The position numbers and the translations under genes were made by a program. This document shows, in pieces, positions 1 to 6,653 of a stretch of DNA of 10,970 nucleotides. The stretch's first letter is position 1. Each line of letters begins with the position of its first letter. Source of the DNA: DYGX01 sp035325905 (GTDB taxonomy: Bacteria; Chloroflexota; Anaerolineae; Aggregatilineales; Aggregatilineaceae); the NCBI GenBank assembly GCA_035325905.1, contig DAOKYY010000104.1:1-10970 (forward strand), in the 5' to 3' direction. The notes under the pieces were generated by a model. It saw only the letters and a program-made list of their open reading frames with translations, did no database searches and was not told the origin of the DNA.

Positions 1-10
1 CTAGACAATG

Positions 11-47
11 CGAGGCCGAATCGTTTGATTCGGCCTCGTTTCTTTCT
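11..47 (+). terminator. Intrinsic terminator for a plus-strand gene left of the window
   Basis: A perfect 12-base-pair stem (11-22 with 27-38) encloses the 4-base loop gttt, and on the plus strand it is followed directly by the T-rich run tttctttct (39-47). That is the layout of a factor-independent terminator for a gene reading rightwards from outside the window. On the minus strand the hairpin is followed by a mixed sequence without a T run, but it lies 18-27 bases beyond the stop of the DUF5667 gene, so it may also stop or protect that transcript from the other side. Confidence 0.8.
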
Positions 48-64
48 GCAACCCGGCCAGCGAG

Positions 65-1228
65 CTAGCCGGAGGGGTCGGTCTTGCTCTGGCCCGGCGG
101 CTGCCCGTCGTTCCCCACGCCGGGATGGTCCCCTCCCTGGCCGGGCGGATTGTCGCCCAGGCCCGGCGTCGGACCGAATCCGGGCGGGGTGCGCGTCGGG
201 TCTTGCGGCGGCGCCACCGGTGGCGGTTCAACCGGCGGCGCGGGCGGATTGACGTTCTGGCCCGGCGGCTGCCCGTCGTTCCCCACGCCGGGATGGTCCC
301 CTCCCTGGCCGGGCGGATTGTCGCCCAGGCCCGGCGTCGGACCGAATCCGGGCGGGGTGCGCGTCGGTCCTGGCACGCGCGCCGGGAGCGCCGTCGCGGT
401 CGGGCGCGGCGTGCGCGTCGGGCGCGGGGTATTGGTCGGCGGCGGAGTCATCGAAGCAGCCGGGACAGTGATCGGCGGCGCGCCGGGAGTATCAGGTGGG
501 GTATCGGCTCCGGCGGCGCGCTGCTGAATGGCGCGGCTGCGCTGGGCGATCGTCGCAAGCTGCGCGCGCTCCTGCCCGGCGGCGATTGCCTGCGCCCGCA
601 CGCTCAGCGATTCCTGCTCTTGCGCCAGCGTCGCGATCCGGTCTTGCAGCGCGTCTGGCGCATACGCGTCGTCGAGACTCAAGCTGAGATTTAGCGCGCG
701 CTGCAACTCGTCAGAGGCTTCTTCGAGCGCGCGCGGGTAGACATCCTGTCGCTCCAGCAGCGCGGCGAACTCCCCGGCCCGGCGCTCGGCCAGCTCAAGG
801 CGCAGCGCCGGCTCGTCTGTTTGCTCGACCAGCGCCAGCCGCACGCGCTCCACCGCCCGCTTGAAGCCGTAGAGCGGATCGCCCGGCAGGCTGTCCGCCG
901 AGGCGTAGGTCGCGCCTGTCAACAGCATCACCAGGGCCAGGCAAGCCGCCGCCGCATATGCCAGCCAGCGGATCCTATGGGCTGACGTCTGGTGCGAGCG
1001 AGCGGTGGCACGGCGCGGCGGCTCGGCCAGCGCGGCCATCAACCGCGCCTCGATCCGATCAAGCGCCGCCCCGGACAGCGAGACTTCGGGCGCCTGCGCC
1101 AGTCGCCGGGCGGCCTCGACCAGCGGATCGTCGTCCGCCGCCGGGGGCAGATCGCGCGTCCCAGGCGGCACGGCGCGATCCAGCCGTTGCTGGAGTTCGC
1201 GCGATGAATTGGGGAATTCTGGGATCAT
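65..1228 (-). CDS. DUF5667 single-pass membrane protein, probable anti-sigma factor of the adjacent ECF sigma
   Basis: A 387-residue protein probably held in the cytoplasmic membrane. Residues about 1-85 form a charged cytoplasmic segment, about 87-107 one hydrophobic helix, and 110-240 a helical outer domain that opens with ADSLPGDPLYGFKRAVE, the hallmark of DUF5667. Residues 240-387 are Pro/Thr/Gly-rich and disordered-looking, with TRTPRPT-like units and two copies of a roughly 37-residue block (about 288-324 and 344-380) encoded by an exact DNA duplication. The start ATG overlaps the stop of the upstream sigma-factor gene as ATGA, so translation is probably coupled. DUF5667 proteins are often encoded beside ECF sigma factors; a role in binding and inhibiting that sigma factor is inferred from the gene pair and topology, as I see no canonical zinc-binding anti-sigma motif in the N-terminal segment. 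The tail may span or decorate the cell surface. Confidence 0.85.
   Translation of the reverse strand: MIPEFPNSSRELQQRLDRAVPPGTRDLPPAADDDPLVEAARRLAQAPEVSLSGAALDRIEARLMAALAEPPRRATARSHQTSAHRIRWLAYAAAACLALVMLLTGATYASADSLPGDPLYGFKRAVERVRLALVEQTDEPALRLELAERRAGEFAALLERQDVYPRALEEASDELQRALNLSLSLDDAYAPDALQDRIATLAQEQESLSVRAQAIAAGQERAQLATIAQRSRAIQQRAAGADTPPDTPGAPPITVPAASMTPPPTNTPRPTRTPRPTATALPARVPGPTRTPPGFGPTPGLGDNPPGQGGDHPGVGNDGQPPGQNVNPPAPPVEPPPVAPPQDPTRTPPGFGPTPGLGDNPPGQGGDHPGVGNDGQPPGQSKTDPSG
88..367. repeat. Two exact 112-bp direct repeats (88-199 and 256-367)
   Basis: The two copies appear identical base for base, with a 168-base period (56 codons), so the reading frame of the DUF5667 gene is kept. 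Each copy encodes a Pro/Gly-rich segment containing TPPGFGPTPGLGDNPPGQ, and the spacer encodes another Pro-rich stretch. Identity at synonymous positions means the duplication is recent or kept uniform by recombination. Such a tract can change copy number by slippage or unequal recombination. Confidence 0.95.
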
Positions 1229-1800
1229 TTCTCGTTTCCCCGCAAATAGTGGCGGTTGATCTTGTCGGTCCCGAGCAGGCGGGCAAGCTGCCGCAGCGCG
1301 CGATGCTGGGCGGTGGCGACTGCTTCTGGGGTTTTGCCGATGATCCGCCCTACCTCGTCGTGGCTCTTGCGCTCGACAAAGCGCAATACGAGAATCGTCT
1401 GGTGCTCAACCGAAAGCCGCCGCAGCGCGGTGCGTAGCGCCTCGATCTCTTCGCGCTGCTCGACGGACCACTCCAGCGAGGGCTGCCCGCTGGACAGGCT
1501 CTCGCTCAATGGGTCGTGCGGGTGGCGGCTGGCGGCTCGATAATGATCGGCGATACGGGCCGCCGCGATCCGATAGAGCCAGGCTTCGAACGGCGCGCCG
1601 GTCACGCGGTAGTGAGGCAGCGCCTCGACCATCCGCAGAAAGACCTCCGCCGTCAGGTCCTCGACCAGCGCCTGGTCTGAAACACGAAAGGCAATGAACC
1701 GCGCGATCGCCTGCACATAGCGGCGATATAGCTCGGCGACAGCCTCGCGGTCGCGGCGCCGGGCGCGCGCGATCAACTCCCGTTCAGGTGTGTCAGACAT
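1225..1800 (-). CDS. ECF-type RNA polymerase sigma factor
   Basis: A 191-residue group IV (ECF) sigma factor that would direct RNA polymerase to a small stress or envelope regulon. Region 2 lies at about residues 22-90 (DLTAEVFLRMVEAL, then FEAWLYRIAAARIADHYR) and region 4 at about 122-176 (LSVEHQTILVLRFVERKSHD followed by the helix-turn-helix EVGRIIGKTPEAVATAQHRA). They are joined by a short linker, without region 1 or 3, which is the ECF plan and normal length. I chose the ATG at 1800 because the family begins close to ERELIARARRRD; the open frame extends upstream to 1926, but that part resembles no sigma domain. No clear ribosome-binding site precedes 1800, so the start is moderately sure. 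The stop overlaps the start of the DUF5667 gene (ATGA), marking a sigma/anti-sigma operon. A TATAGT box upstream may be its promoter. Confidence 0.9.
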   Translation of the reverse strand: MSDTPERELIARARRRDREAVAELYRRYVQAIARFIAFRVSDQALVEDLTAEVFLRMVEALPHYRVTGAPFEAWLYRIAAARIADHYRAASRHPHDPLSESLSSGQPSLEWSVEQREEIEALRTALRRLSVEHQTILVLRFVERKSHDEVGRIIGKTPEAVATAQHRALRQLARLLGTDKINRHYLRGNEK

Positions 1801-1840
1801 AGACGCCGGTTCGAAGACAGGTGACGCGATCGATGCCTCC

Positions 1841-1846
1841 ACTATA
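1841..1846 (-). promoter_or_regulatory. Possible -10 box (TATAGT) for the sigma/DUF5667 operon
   Basis: Read on the minus strand, TATAGT stands 40 bases ahead of the ATG at 1800 in an otherwise GC-rich stretch, placing a transcript start near 1834. I find no convincing -35 hexamer at 16-19 bases, and no obvious GGAAC-type ECF -35 element that would show self-activation. Treat as a weak candidate. Confidence 0.3.
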
Positions 1847-1982
1847 AACCGGAATGGTGCACGCCGCGAAGCCGCTGCCATGCCATCCGTGAGAGGCGTC
1901 CATCGAGGGGTGAAGCGCGAGCGCATAGCCGCCTGGAATACGGCCTATGGCCCGGTGCCCACCCGCCTGCTGCTGGCGCGTG

Positions 1983-2031
1983 TCGCGCCTGCCCCGGTGT
2001 CCTACATACAACACCGCTGCGGCAGGCGCGA
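1983..2031 (-). terminator. Long hairpin downstream of the dehydrogenase gene
   Basis: A perfect 11-bp inverted repeat (1983-1993 with 2021-2031; arms TCGCGCCTGCC and GGCAGGCGCGA) encloses 27 bases that contain a second, inner pairing (GGTGT at 1996-2000 with ACACC at 2011-2015). It begins 19 bases past the stop of the dehydrogenase gene. No T run follows on the minus strand, so it is not a textbook intrinsic terminator; it could pause polymerase, assist Rho or block 3' exonucleases. The structure is directly visible, its role is inference. Confidence 0.45.
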
Positions 2032-2049
2032 TCTTACACGAGGAGTGCA

Positions 2050-2952
2050 CTACGCGTCGCCGTCCTGCGCGCCGACCTCGACCCCGGCCAGCGCCTCCAG
2101 CACGGTGAGTACCGCGCTGTTGTCCAGCTCGCCGTTGCCCATGGCAACCATTGCCTCGTACATCTGGTGCGCGACCGCGCTGAGCGGCAGCGGGACGTGA
2201 TAGGTCCGGCCCGTATCGATCACGATCTTGAGGTCTTTGGCTTGCAGATGCGCCTTGAAGCCCGGCGACAGGTCGCGCTTGAACAGCTTGGCGGGCTTGG
2301 TATCGAGCGCCCAGCACTGCGCGCTGCCCCGGCCAATCGCCTGCACCACGCGCGCCGGATCGACCCCGGCTTTTTGCGCCAGGACGAGCGCCTCGCCCAT
2401 CGCGACCATCGTCCCGGCGACGACGATCTGGTTGGCGGCCTTGGCGATCTGCCCCGCGCCGCTCTCGCCGATCCAGGTGATGGTCTTGCCCATCGCCTCG
2501 AACAGGGGCAGCGTGCGCTCGAACACGTCACGCGGCCCGCCGACCATAATCGTCAGCGTCCCGGCGCGCGCCCCGATGTCTCCGCCGCTCACCGGCGCGT
2601 CAAGCGCCGGCACGCCGCGCTCGGCCAGGCGCGCGGCGACGTGCTGCGCCATTTCGGGCGTGATCGTGCTGTTGTCGATGTAAACCAGCCCGTCGTGCGC
2701 GCCTTCGAGAATGCCGTCCGGCCCCAGCACCACCTGCTCGACATCCGGCGAGTCCGGCAGGTTCGTGCACACGAACTCGACCTGCTCGGCCACCTCGCGC
2801 GGGGAAAGCGCGGGCGTCGCGCCCTCGGCGGCCAGCGCCTCGACGATCGCGCGGCTGCGGTTGTGCACGACCAGCTGGTGCCCGGCTTTCATCAGGTTAC
2901 GCGCCATCGACGCGCCCATCAGCCCCAGGCCGATATAGCCTACCTTTGCCAT
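2050..2952 (-). CDS. NAD(P)-dependent beta-hydroxyacid dehydrogenase (3-hydroxyisobutyrate dehydrogenase family)
   Basis: A 300-residue cytosolic oxidoreductase, of normal length for the family that includes 3-hydroxyisobutyrate dehydrogenase (valine breakdown), tartronate-semialdehyde reductase and related beta-hydroxyacid dehydrogenases. The N-terminal Rossmann fold has GYIGLGLMGASMARNL (residues 5-20), with NRS at 31-33 after the second strand. Substrate-site signatures are DAPVSGG (118-124), GAGQIAKAANQ (166-176) with the likely catalytic Lys171 and Asn175, and the late motif AKDLKI around Lys239. The position after beta-2 (HNRSR) favours NADP(H), by family analogy. The start is firm: AAAGGAG lies 10 bases ahead of the ATG. 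The physiological substrate cannot be read from sequence, and the neighbours (TPR/WD40 genes upstream, sigma factor downstream) do not point to a pathway. It is 44 bases after the TPR gene and may be co-transcribed with it. Confidence 0.92.
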   Translation of the reverse strand: MAKVGYIGLGLMGASMARNLMKAGHQLVVHNRSRAIVEALAAEGATPALSPREVAEQVEFVCTNLPDSPDVEQVVLGPDGILEGAHDGLVYIDNSTITPEMAQHVAARLAERGVPALDAPVSGGDIGARAGTLTIMVGGPRDVFERTLPLFEAMGKTITWIGESGAGQIAKAANQIVVAGTMVAMGEALVLAQKAGVDPARVVQAIGRGSAQCWALDTKPAKLFKRDLSPGFKAHLQAKDLKIVIDTGRTYHVPLPLSAVAHQMYEAMVAMGNGELDNSAVLTVLEALAGVEVGAQDGDA

Positions 2953-2962
2953 GACTTCTCTG

Positions 2963-2969
2963 CTCCTTT
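2963..2969 (-). promoter_or_regulatory. Ribosome-binding site of the dehydrogenase gene
   Basis: AAAGGAG on the minus strand with 10 bases to the ATG at 2952. The same motif and spacing recur before lpdA, supporting both start choices. Confidence 0.8.
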
Positions 2970-2996
2970 GATCGGCAAATCAACCGAAAACCCGAC

Positions 2997-4016
2997 TCAG
3001 TGGTCTGAGGGAGGGTGGTCTGAGGGATCCGCTTCCAACGGGCGGCGCGCGATGATGCGCTGCATGGCGCGGACGTGCTCTTTCAGCGTCTCGGCGTAGG
3101 GCGTCTGCTTGTGGCGGCGCGCTTCTTCTTCCAGCGCCGGGATGACCTTCGGCGCGCCCTCGGCCATCTGCGCGTACCATCTCCGCGCTGCTGCCGAATC
3201 GCCCGCGCTCTCCGCGATCTGGCCGAGCACGAACGCCCCGTAGACCTGCCCCTGGCGCAACAGCGTCGGATCGGCCAGGGCGGACTCCAGCGCCGGTCGC
3301 GCGGCGTCCGGCTGCCCGGCCAGATAGCGGCTCAGGCCGAGGTAATAGCGCGAGCTGGCGCTGTCCTCGAAGCGCAGGGCGCGCTCGAGGGCCTCCGCCG
3401 CCTCGGCGTAGCGCGCCTGGTGGCGGCGCAATGACCCCAGCGCCCCGTTGACCGACGCGAAATCCGGCGCGACGGCCCGCGCCTGGCGCAGCAGCGCGTC
3501 GGCCCGGTCCCACTTGTTCAGCTCGATATACGCCAGCGCGACCATCGCCAGCTTATCGGGGTGGCCGCGCCCGGCGGTCGCCTCGTCTTCGAGTGCGCGC
3601 GCCAGCTTGCGATACTCGCCCTGCTGGAGCAGCGTCAGCGCGGGCGTGCGCCAGCTATACAGCTCGCGCACCACGCCGCGCCGCCACCAGCGCAGCGCGA
3701 TCACTCCGGCGATGAAGAACAGAAAGGGCACCCAGGCGCGCGCGCCTCCGCCCATCAGATACCAGCCGAACGCGGCGATGCCAAGCGCCATCAGCGCGAG
3801 ATTGGCCCACAGCGTGATCGCCCAGGTGCGCGGCGGCTCGACCGGGCGAAAACGCCGCGCCTGCACGATCGCGCCGCGCGCCATCCACGCGAAGACGACC
3901 AGCACCAGCAGCAGAATCAGCGCGCCGGGGTCAAGCTGCCCGGAAAAAACCAGCGTCGCGACCGCGCCGAAGGCGACCAGCGCGAGCGCCTCGAACCAGC
4001 CGGCGCGCGTCTGCAT
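2997..4016 (-). CDS. Four-helix membrane protein with a cytoplasmic-type TPR-like domain
   Basis: A 339-residue protein of unknown specific role. Four hydrophobic segments at about 8-26, 30-47, 66-88 and 94-111 form two hairpins, so both the start and the C-terminal domain should face the same side, probably the cytoplasm. Residues about 124-300 form helical pairs with TPR character: LAMVALAYIELNKWDRADAL, then FASVNGALGSLRRHQARYAE, then SSRYYLGLSRYLAGQPDAAR, then VLGQIAESAGDSAAARRWYA. TPR units bind partner proteins, so a scaffold role is inferred. The ATG at 4016 is preferred because GGAGGAG (4031-4025) lies 8 bases ahead; a GTG at 4022 would be only 2 bases from it. It starts two bases after the WD40 gene ends, so the two are co-transcribed. 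The tail ends in SDHPPSDH, made by a short DNA duplication. Confidence 0.82.
   Translation of the reverse strand: MQTRAGWFEALALVAFGAVATLVFSGQLDPGALILLLVLVVFAWMARGAIVQARRFRPVEPPRTWAITLWANLALMALGIAAFGWYLMGGGARAWVPFLFFIAGVIALRWWRRGVVRELYSWRTPALTLLQQGEYRKLARALEDEATAGRGHPDKLAMVALAYIELNKWDRADALLRQARAVAPDFASVNGALGSLRRHQARYAEAAEALERALRFEDSASSRYYLGLSRYLAGQPDAARPALESALADPTLLRQGQVYGAFVLGQIAESAGDSAAARRWYAQMAEGAPKVIPALEEEARRHKQTPYAETLKEHVRAMQRIIARRPLEADPSDHPPSDH
3000..3027. repeat. Short tandem repeat at the 3' end of the TPR gene
   Basis: GTGGTCTGAGGGA occurs at 3000-3012 and again at 3015-3027 (15-base period), giving the repeated SDHPP/SDH ending of the TPR protein. The second copy lengthens the protein by five residues without shifting the frame. 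Confidence 0.85.
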
Positions 4017-4018
4017 GC

Positions 4019-5359
4019 TCACGACTCCTCCCACACCTTGATCGTCCCGTTGCGCAGCGCGACCGCCAGCCGCGCCCCGTCCGCGCTCCACGCGACCGCG
4101 TTGGCCGCGCCCGGCAGCCGCGCGATCACGCTGCCGCTGCCCGTAGCCGTAATGGTCACGCCCGCATCACCGGCCAGCGCGCGCCGCGTGCCATCCGGGC
4201 TAATCGCCTCCCGCGCAGGCTCGACCGCCGCATAGGGGGACGCTTCGAGCAGCGCGCCGCTCGCGGCGTCCCATACCCGCGCCAGCCCATCGCCGCTGAC
4301 GCCTGTCACCGTCCGGCCATCGACGCTCCACCCCACCGCCTGAATCCAGTCGGTGTGCTCAAAGCGGTACAGCTTCGGCGCGCAGACGAGCGCGCTCCAC
4401 ACGCTGAGCATCGTATCCCACCCGATCACCGCCACCTGGTCGCCTTGCGGGGACCAGCTCAGCCGGTCGCCAAAATTGCCCGCCATGTGACCAAGCGGCT
4501 CGGCGCTATCCAGCGCGGCAGGGAACAGGTCGAGCGCGCCCATCCCGCCGCCCAGGCGCCACGTCGCCGCCAGCAGGCCGCCGAGCGGACTCCACGCCGC
4601 GTCGGCCAGCGCGCCGGAGGCGAGCGCGACCTCGCGTAGCCGCGCCCCGCTCGCCGCGTCCCAAACGCGCAGCGTTCCGTCCCGGCTCGCGGTCAGAATC
4701 TGCGCGCCGTCCGGGCTGAAACGCGACGCGACCAGCGGAACATCTCCGCCTTCCAGCCGGGCGCGCGGCTCCAGCGTAGCCGCGTCCCACAGCCGCGCGG
4801 AGCCATCCTGCCCGGCGCTGACCAGCGCGCCGCCATCCGGGCTGAAGTCCAGGTCGGTGATCCAGCTTTGCTCCGCCTCGACACTGGTAAGCGGCGCGCC
4901 GGTCGCTGCGTCCCACAGGCGGATCGTCCCGTCGTGCCCGCCGCTGACGATCTGCCGCCCGTCCGCGCTCCACGCGACCGCGACGACCAGGCCGGTGTGC
5001 CCTTCGAGCGTCAGCAACTCGGTTTGCGTTGCCCGATCCCAGACACGGACGGTCAGATCATGACTGGCGCTGGCGAGCCGCGCGCCGTCGGGACTCCATG
5101 CCAGATCATAGACCGCTTTGGTGTGCCCGCGCAGGCGGCCCAGGTCGGTCAGGTCGGGCGAATAGAGCCAGATGCCGAGCGCCCCGCCGACCGCGATCGC
5201 GCCGCCGTCGGGACTCCACGCCACGCTGCGGACCATGCCGCGCCCCAGCGTCGGCCCTTCGACGTAAGGGCCGGGGTCCTGCGCGCGAGCGGGCAGAGCC
5301 GGGGCCAGCGCCGCGAGACTCACGACCAGCATCATCAGGAGACGAAGCGAGGGGTTCAC
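4019..5359 (-). CDS. Secreted WD40-repeat beta-propeller protein
   Basis: A 446-residue exported protein. Residues 1-26 are a classical signal peptide (MNPSLRL, a hydrophobic core, then ALPARA before Gln27). The rest is almost wholly WD40 repeats: I count about ten, each with a WSPDG-like turn and most with a D-G-x-x-R-x-W-D ending, for example VRSVAWSPDG, VYDLAWSPDG, VVAVAWSADG, ITDLDFSPDG and, last, ANAVAWSADG ending IKVWEE. Repeats 6, 7 and 9 are degenerate. Ten units could form a propeller of seven or eight blades plus extras, or two small propellers. Such proteins are binding platforms; no catalytic motif is seen. The start is GTG with GGAGGT (5370-5365) 5 bases ahead, and the signal peptide fits it. 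It lies between the lipoprotein gene (38 bases upstream) and the TPR gene (2 bases downstream), suggesting a shared envelope complex. Confidence 0.9.
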   Translation of the reverse strand: MNPSLRLLMMLVVSLAALAPALPARAQDPGPYVEGPTLGRGMVRSVAWSPDGGAIAVGGALGIWLYSPDLTDLGRLRGHTKAVYDLAWSPDGARLASASHDLTVRVWDRATQTELLTLEGHTGLVVAVAWSADGRQIVSGGHDGTIRLWDAATGAPLTSVEAEQSWITDLDFSPDGGALVSAGQDGSARLWDAATLEPRARLEGGDVPLVASRFSPDGAQILTASRDGTLRVWDAASGARLREVALASGALADAAWSPLGGLLAATWRLGGGMGALDLFPAALDSAEPLGHMAGNFGDRLSWSPQGDQVAVIGWDTMLSVWSALVCAPKLYRFEHTDWIQAVGWSVDGRTVTGVSGDGLARVWDAASGALLEASPYAAVEPAREAISPDGTRRALAGDAGVTITATGSGSVIARLPGAANAVAWSADGARLAVALRNGTIKVWEES

Positions 5360-5364
5360 GGGCG

Positions 5365-5370
5365 ACCTCC
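5365..5370 (-). promoter_or_regulatory. Ribosome-binding site fixing the GTG start of the WD40 gene
   Basis: GGAGGT on the minus strand, 5 bases ahead of the GTG at 5359. Together with the signal peptide that begins there, it decides for this non-ATG start. Confidence 0.75.
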
Positions 5371-5397
5371 AGGGGTTCAGCAGCGGGCGGGCGGTGT

Positions 5398-6645
5398 TTA
5401 CGGCGGGCTGGCGGCGATTGTCCCGACCAGCGTGAGCGTGTAATGGACCGCCGGGCCGCCCAGCGCGTAGAAGGGCACCTCGAAGCTGGCGGCTTCCTGC
5501 GGGACAAGCTGCGGCGGGGCGATGTACAGCGTCTCGGTGCCGACCACGCGCCCGGCGTCGTCCCAGATCGCGACGATAACCTTGACCTGCTCGGCGACGT
5601 GCGGCCCGATATTCGCCAACTGCCCGCGAATCACCAGCCGCTGCTGCGCGTTGAAGATCGCCTCGTCGTTGGCGACGGTGAAGTTCTCCGGCCCGTAAAA
5701 GCTCGCCAGCAGGAAATCCGCCTCGCGCGCCGCCGCCTGTAGCTCGTAACGCGCGAAATTGGCGGGCCGCCCGCCCTCGAAGCGCAGGTCGAAGGGCGCG
5801 CCCTGGCCCGGCGCAAGCACGTCCACCGACAGAATGTCGGACTGCTCGGCCAGCCGCCGCCCCTGGTGGTCATACAGCACGCCCGACAGCCGGATCGCTT
5901 CCAGCGGGAAGTAACCGGTGTTGATCGCTTCGCCGGTCAGGTGGAAGGCGCCGCCCGGATCGGTCCAGTCGAGCGCGCCGTTGAACGCGATCACGCCGCT
6001 GGACGAGACGACGCCCGCCGCCGCCTGCTGCACCGTGCCGATGTCCAGCTCCGCGTTCGGGTTGACCGCGAAGGTGTTGACCACGGCTTGCAGCGTTTCA
6101 AGCTGCGTGGCGTCGGCCCCGGTGATGTCCAGCTCCAGCGCGCTGAAAAAAGCGCCGTTCCCCTGCAAGAAAATGTTGAGCGCGCGCGGCCCCAGCGTGG
6201 GATAGGTCCGCACGCCCGTCAGGCGGCGGCTGCCGTCGCGCTGGCCGGTGCGGTCGATCTCCTGCCAGCCAAACGCGGCCAGATCGGCGGGCGGCTGGTA
6301 GGCGTTGGCCGCTTGCGCGAAGGCTTCCGGCGTCATCGGCTGGCCGGTGTTGACGACGTAGACGCTCAGCCGTGTGACCGCCTGCCCGGCTTCGAGCGTC
6401 GTGAACTGGACGCGCACGCCGCTGCGATCGGGTAGCTCGCCCGCGACCCAGTCGCGCGGGGTCCGCAGCGAGAATACGCCCGACGGATGGTGATAGCTGA
6501 CAAAGCCCGCGTCCGGTGGAATGGGCGTCGCCATCTGGACCAGCGGCTCGCCGCCAGAGCCGCGCGCGCCACACGCCGCCAGCAGCGCGGCGAGCACGGC
6601 GCCCAGCGTCCAGCGCGTCCAGAGGGCGAGTCGTCGGGCAGGCAT
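5398..6645 (-). CDS. Lipoprotein with FxLYD-like domains
   Basis: A 415-residue exported lipoprotein of unknown function. The N-terminus has basic residues, a hydrophobic stretch and a lipobox LLAAC with Cys25 as the lipidation site. Residues about 45-200 resemble the small alpha/beta domains that open with a GFVSYHHPSGVFSLRTPRDW-type strand (PsbP-like in character). Residues about 215-290 and 328-405 look like two FxLYD-type beta-sandwich domains: AFHLTGEAINTGYFPLEAIR with VLYDHQGRR, and QRLVIRGQLANIGPHVAEQV with IWDDAGRVV. Such domains occur in surface proteins and are taken as protein- or glycan-binding modules, with no known catalysis. The ATG at 6645 lies 8 bases past the FHA gene stop without a strong ribosome-binding site, so translation may be coupled. 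Operon position ties it to the FHA, WD40 and TPR proteins. Domain naming is by pattern only. Confidence 0.85.
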   Translation of the reverse strand: MPARRLALWTRWTLGAVLAALLAACGARGSGGEPLVQMATPIPPDAGFVSYHHPSGVFSLRTPRDWVAGELPDRSGVRVQFTTLEAGQAVTRLSVYVVNTGQPMTPEAFAQAANAYQPPADLAAFGWQEIDRTGQRDGSRRLTGVRTYPTLGPRALNIFLQGNGAFFSALELDITGADATQLETLQAVVNTFAVNPNAELDIGTVQQAAAGVVSSSGVIAFNGALDWTDPGGAFHLTGEAINTGYFPLEAIRLSGVLYDHQGRRLAEQSDILSVDVLAPGQGAPFDLRFEGGRPANFARYELQAAAREADFLLASFYGPENFTVANDEAIFNAQQRLVIRGQLANIGPHVAEQVKVIVAIWDDAGRVVGTETLYIAPPQLVPQEAASFEVPFYALGGPAVHYTLTLVGTIAASPP

Positions 6646-6653
6646 ACGCGCGT

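Larger units (their letters stand above)
1801..2049. other. 249-bp intergenic region between the dehydrogenase and sigma genes
   Basis: The longest gap in the window. It carries the large inverted repeat just after the dehydrogenase stop and the TATAGT box nearer the sigma gene. An open frame runs through part of it in continuation of the sigma gene, but its sequence looks like no known domain. I see no RNA gene or mobile-element remnant. Confidence 0.6.

Noticed and set aside
88..367. The two direct repeats considered as the start of a CRISPR array or mobile-element ends
   Set aside because: They lie in frame within one coding sequence, are 112 bases long with only two copies, and encode a Pro/Gly-rich protein repeat.
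1801..1926. Upstream extension of the sigma-factor frame by 42 codons
   Set aside because: The extra residues do not fit an ECF sigma N-terminus, and the TATAGT box would lie inside it.
2167..3099. Plus-strand open frame of 310 codons opposite the dehydrogenase gene
   Set aside because: It is antisense to a well-conserved gene and its product is Arg/His/Ala-rich with no domain character.
4017..4091. Upstream extension of the TPR gene into the WD40 coding region (including GTG at 4022)
   Set aside because: The ribosome-binding site GGAGGAG is correctly spaced only for the ATG at 4016; the extension merely reads the 3' end of the WD40 gene in another frame.
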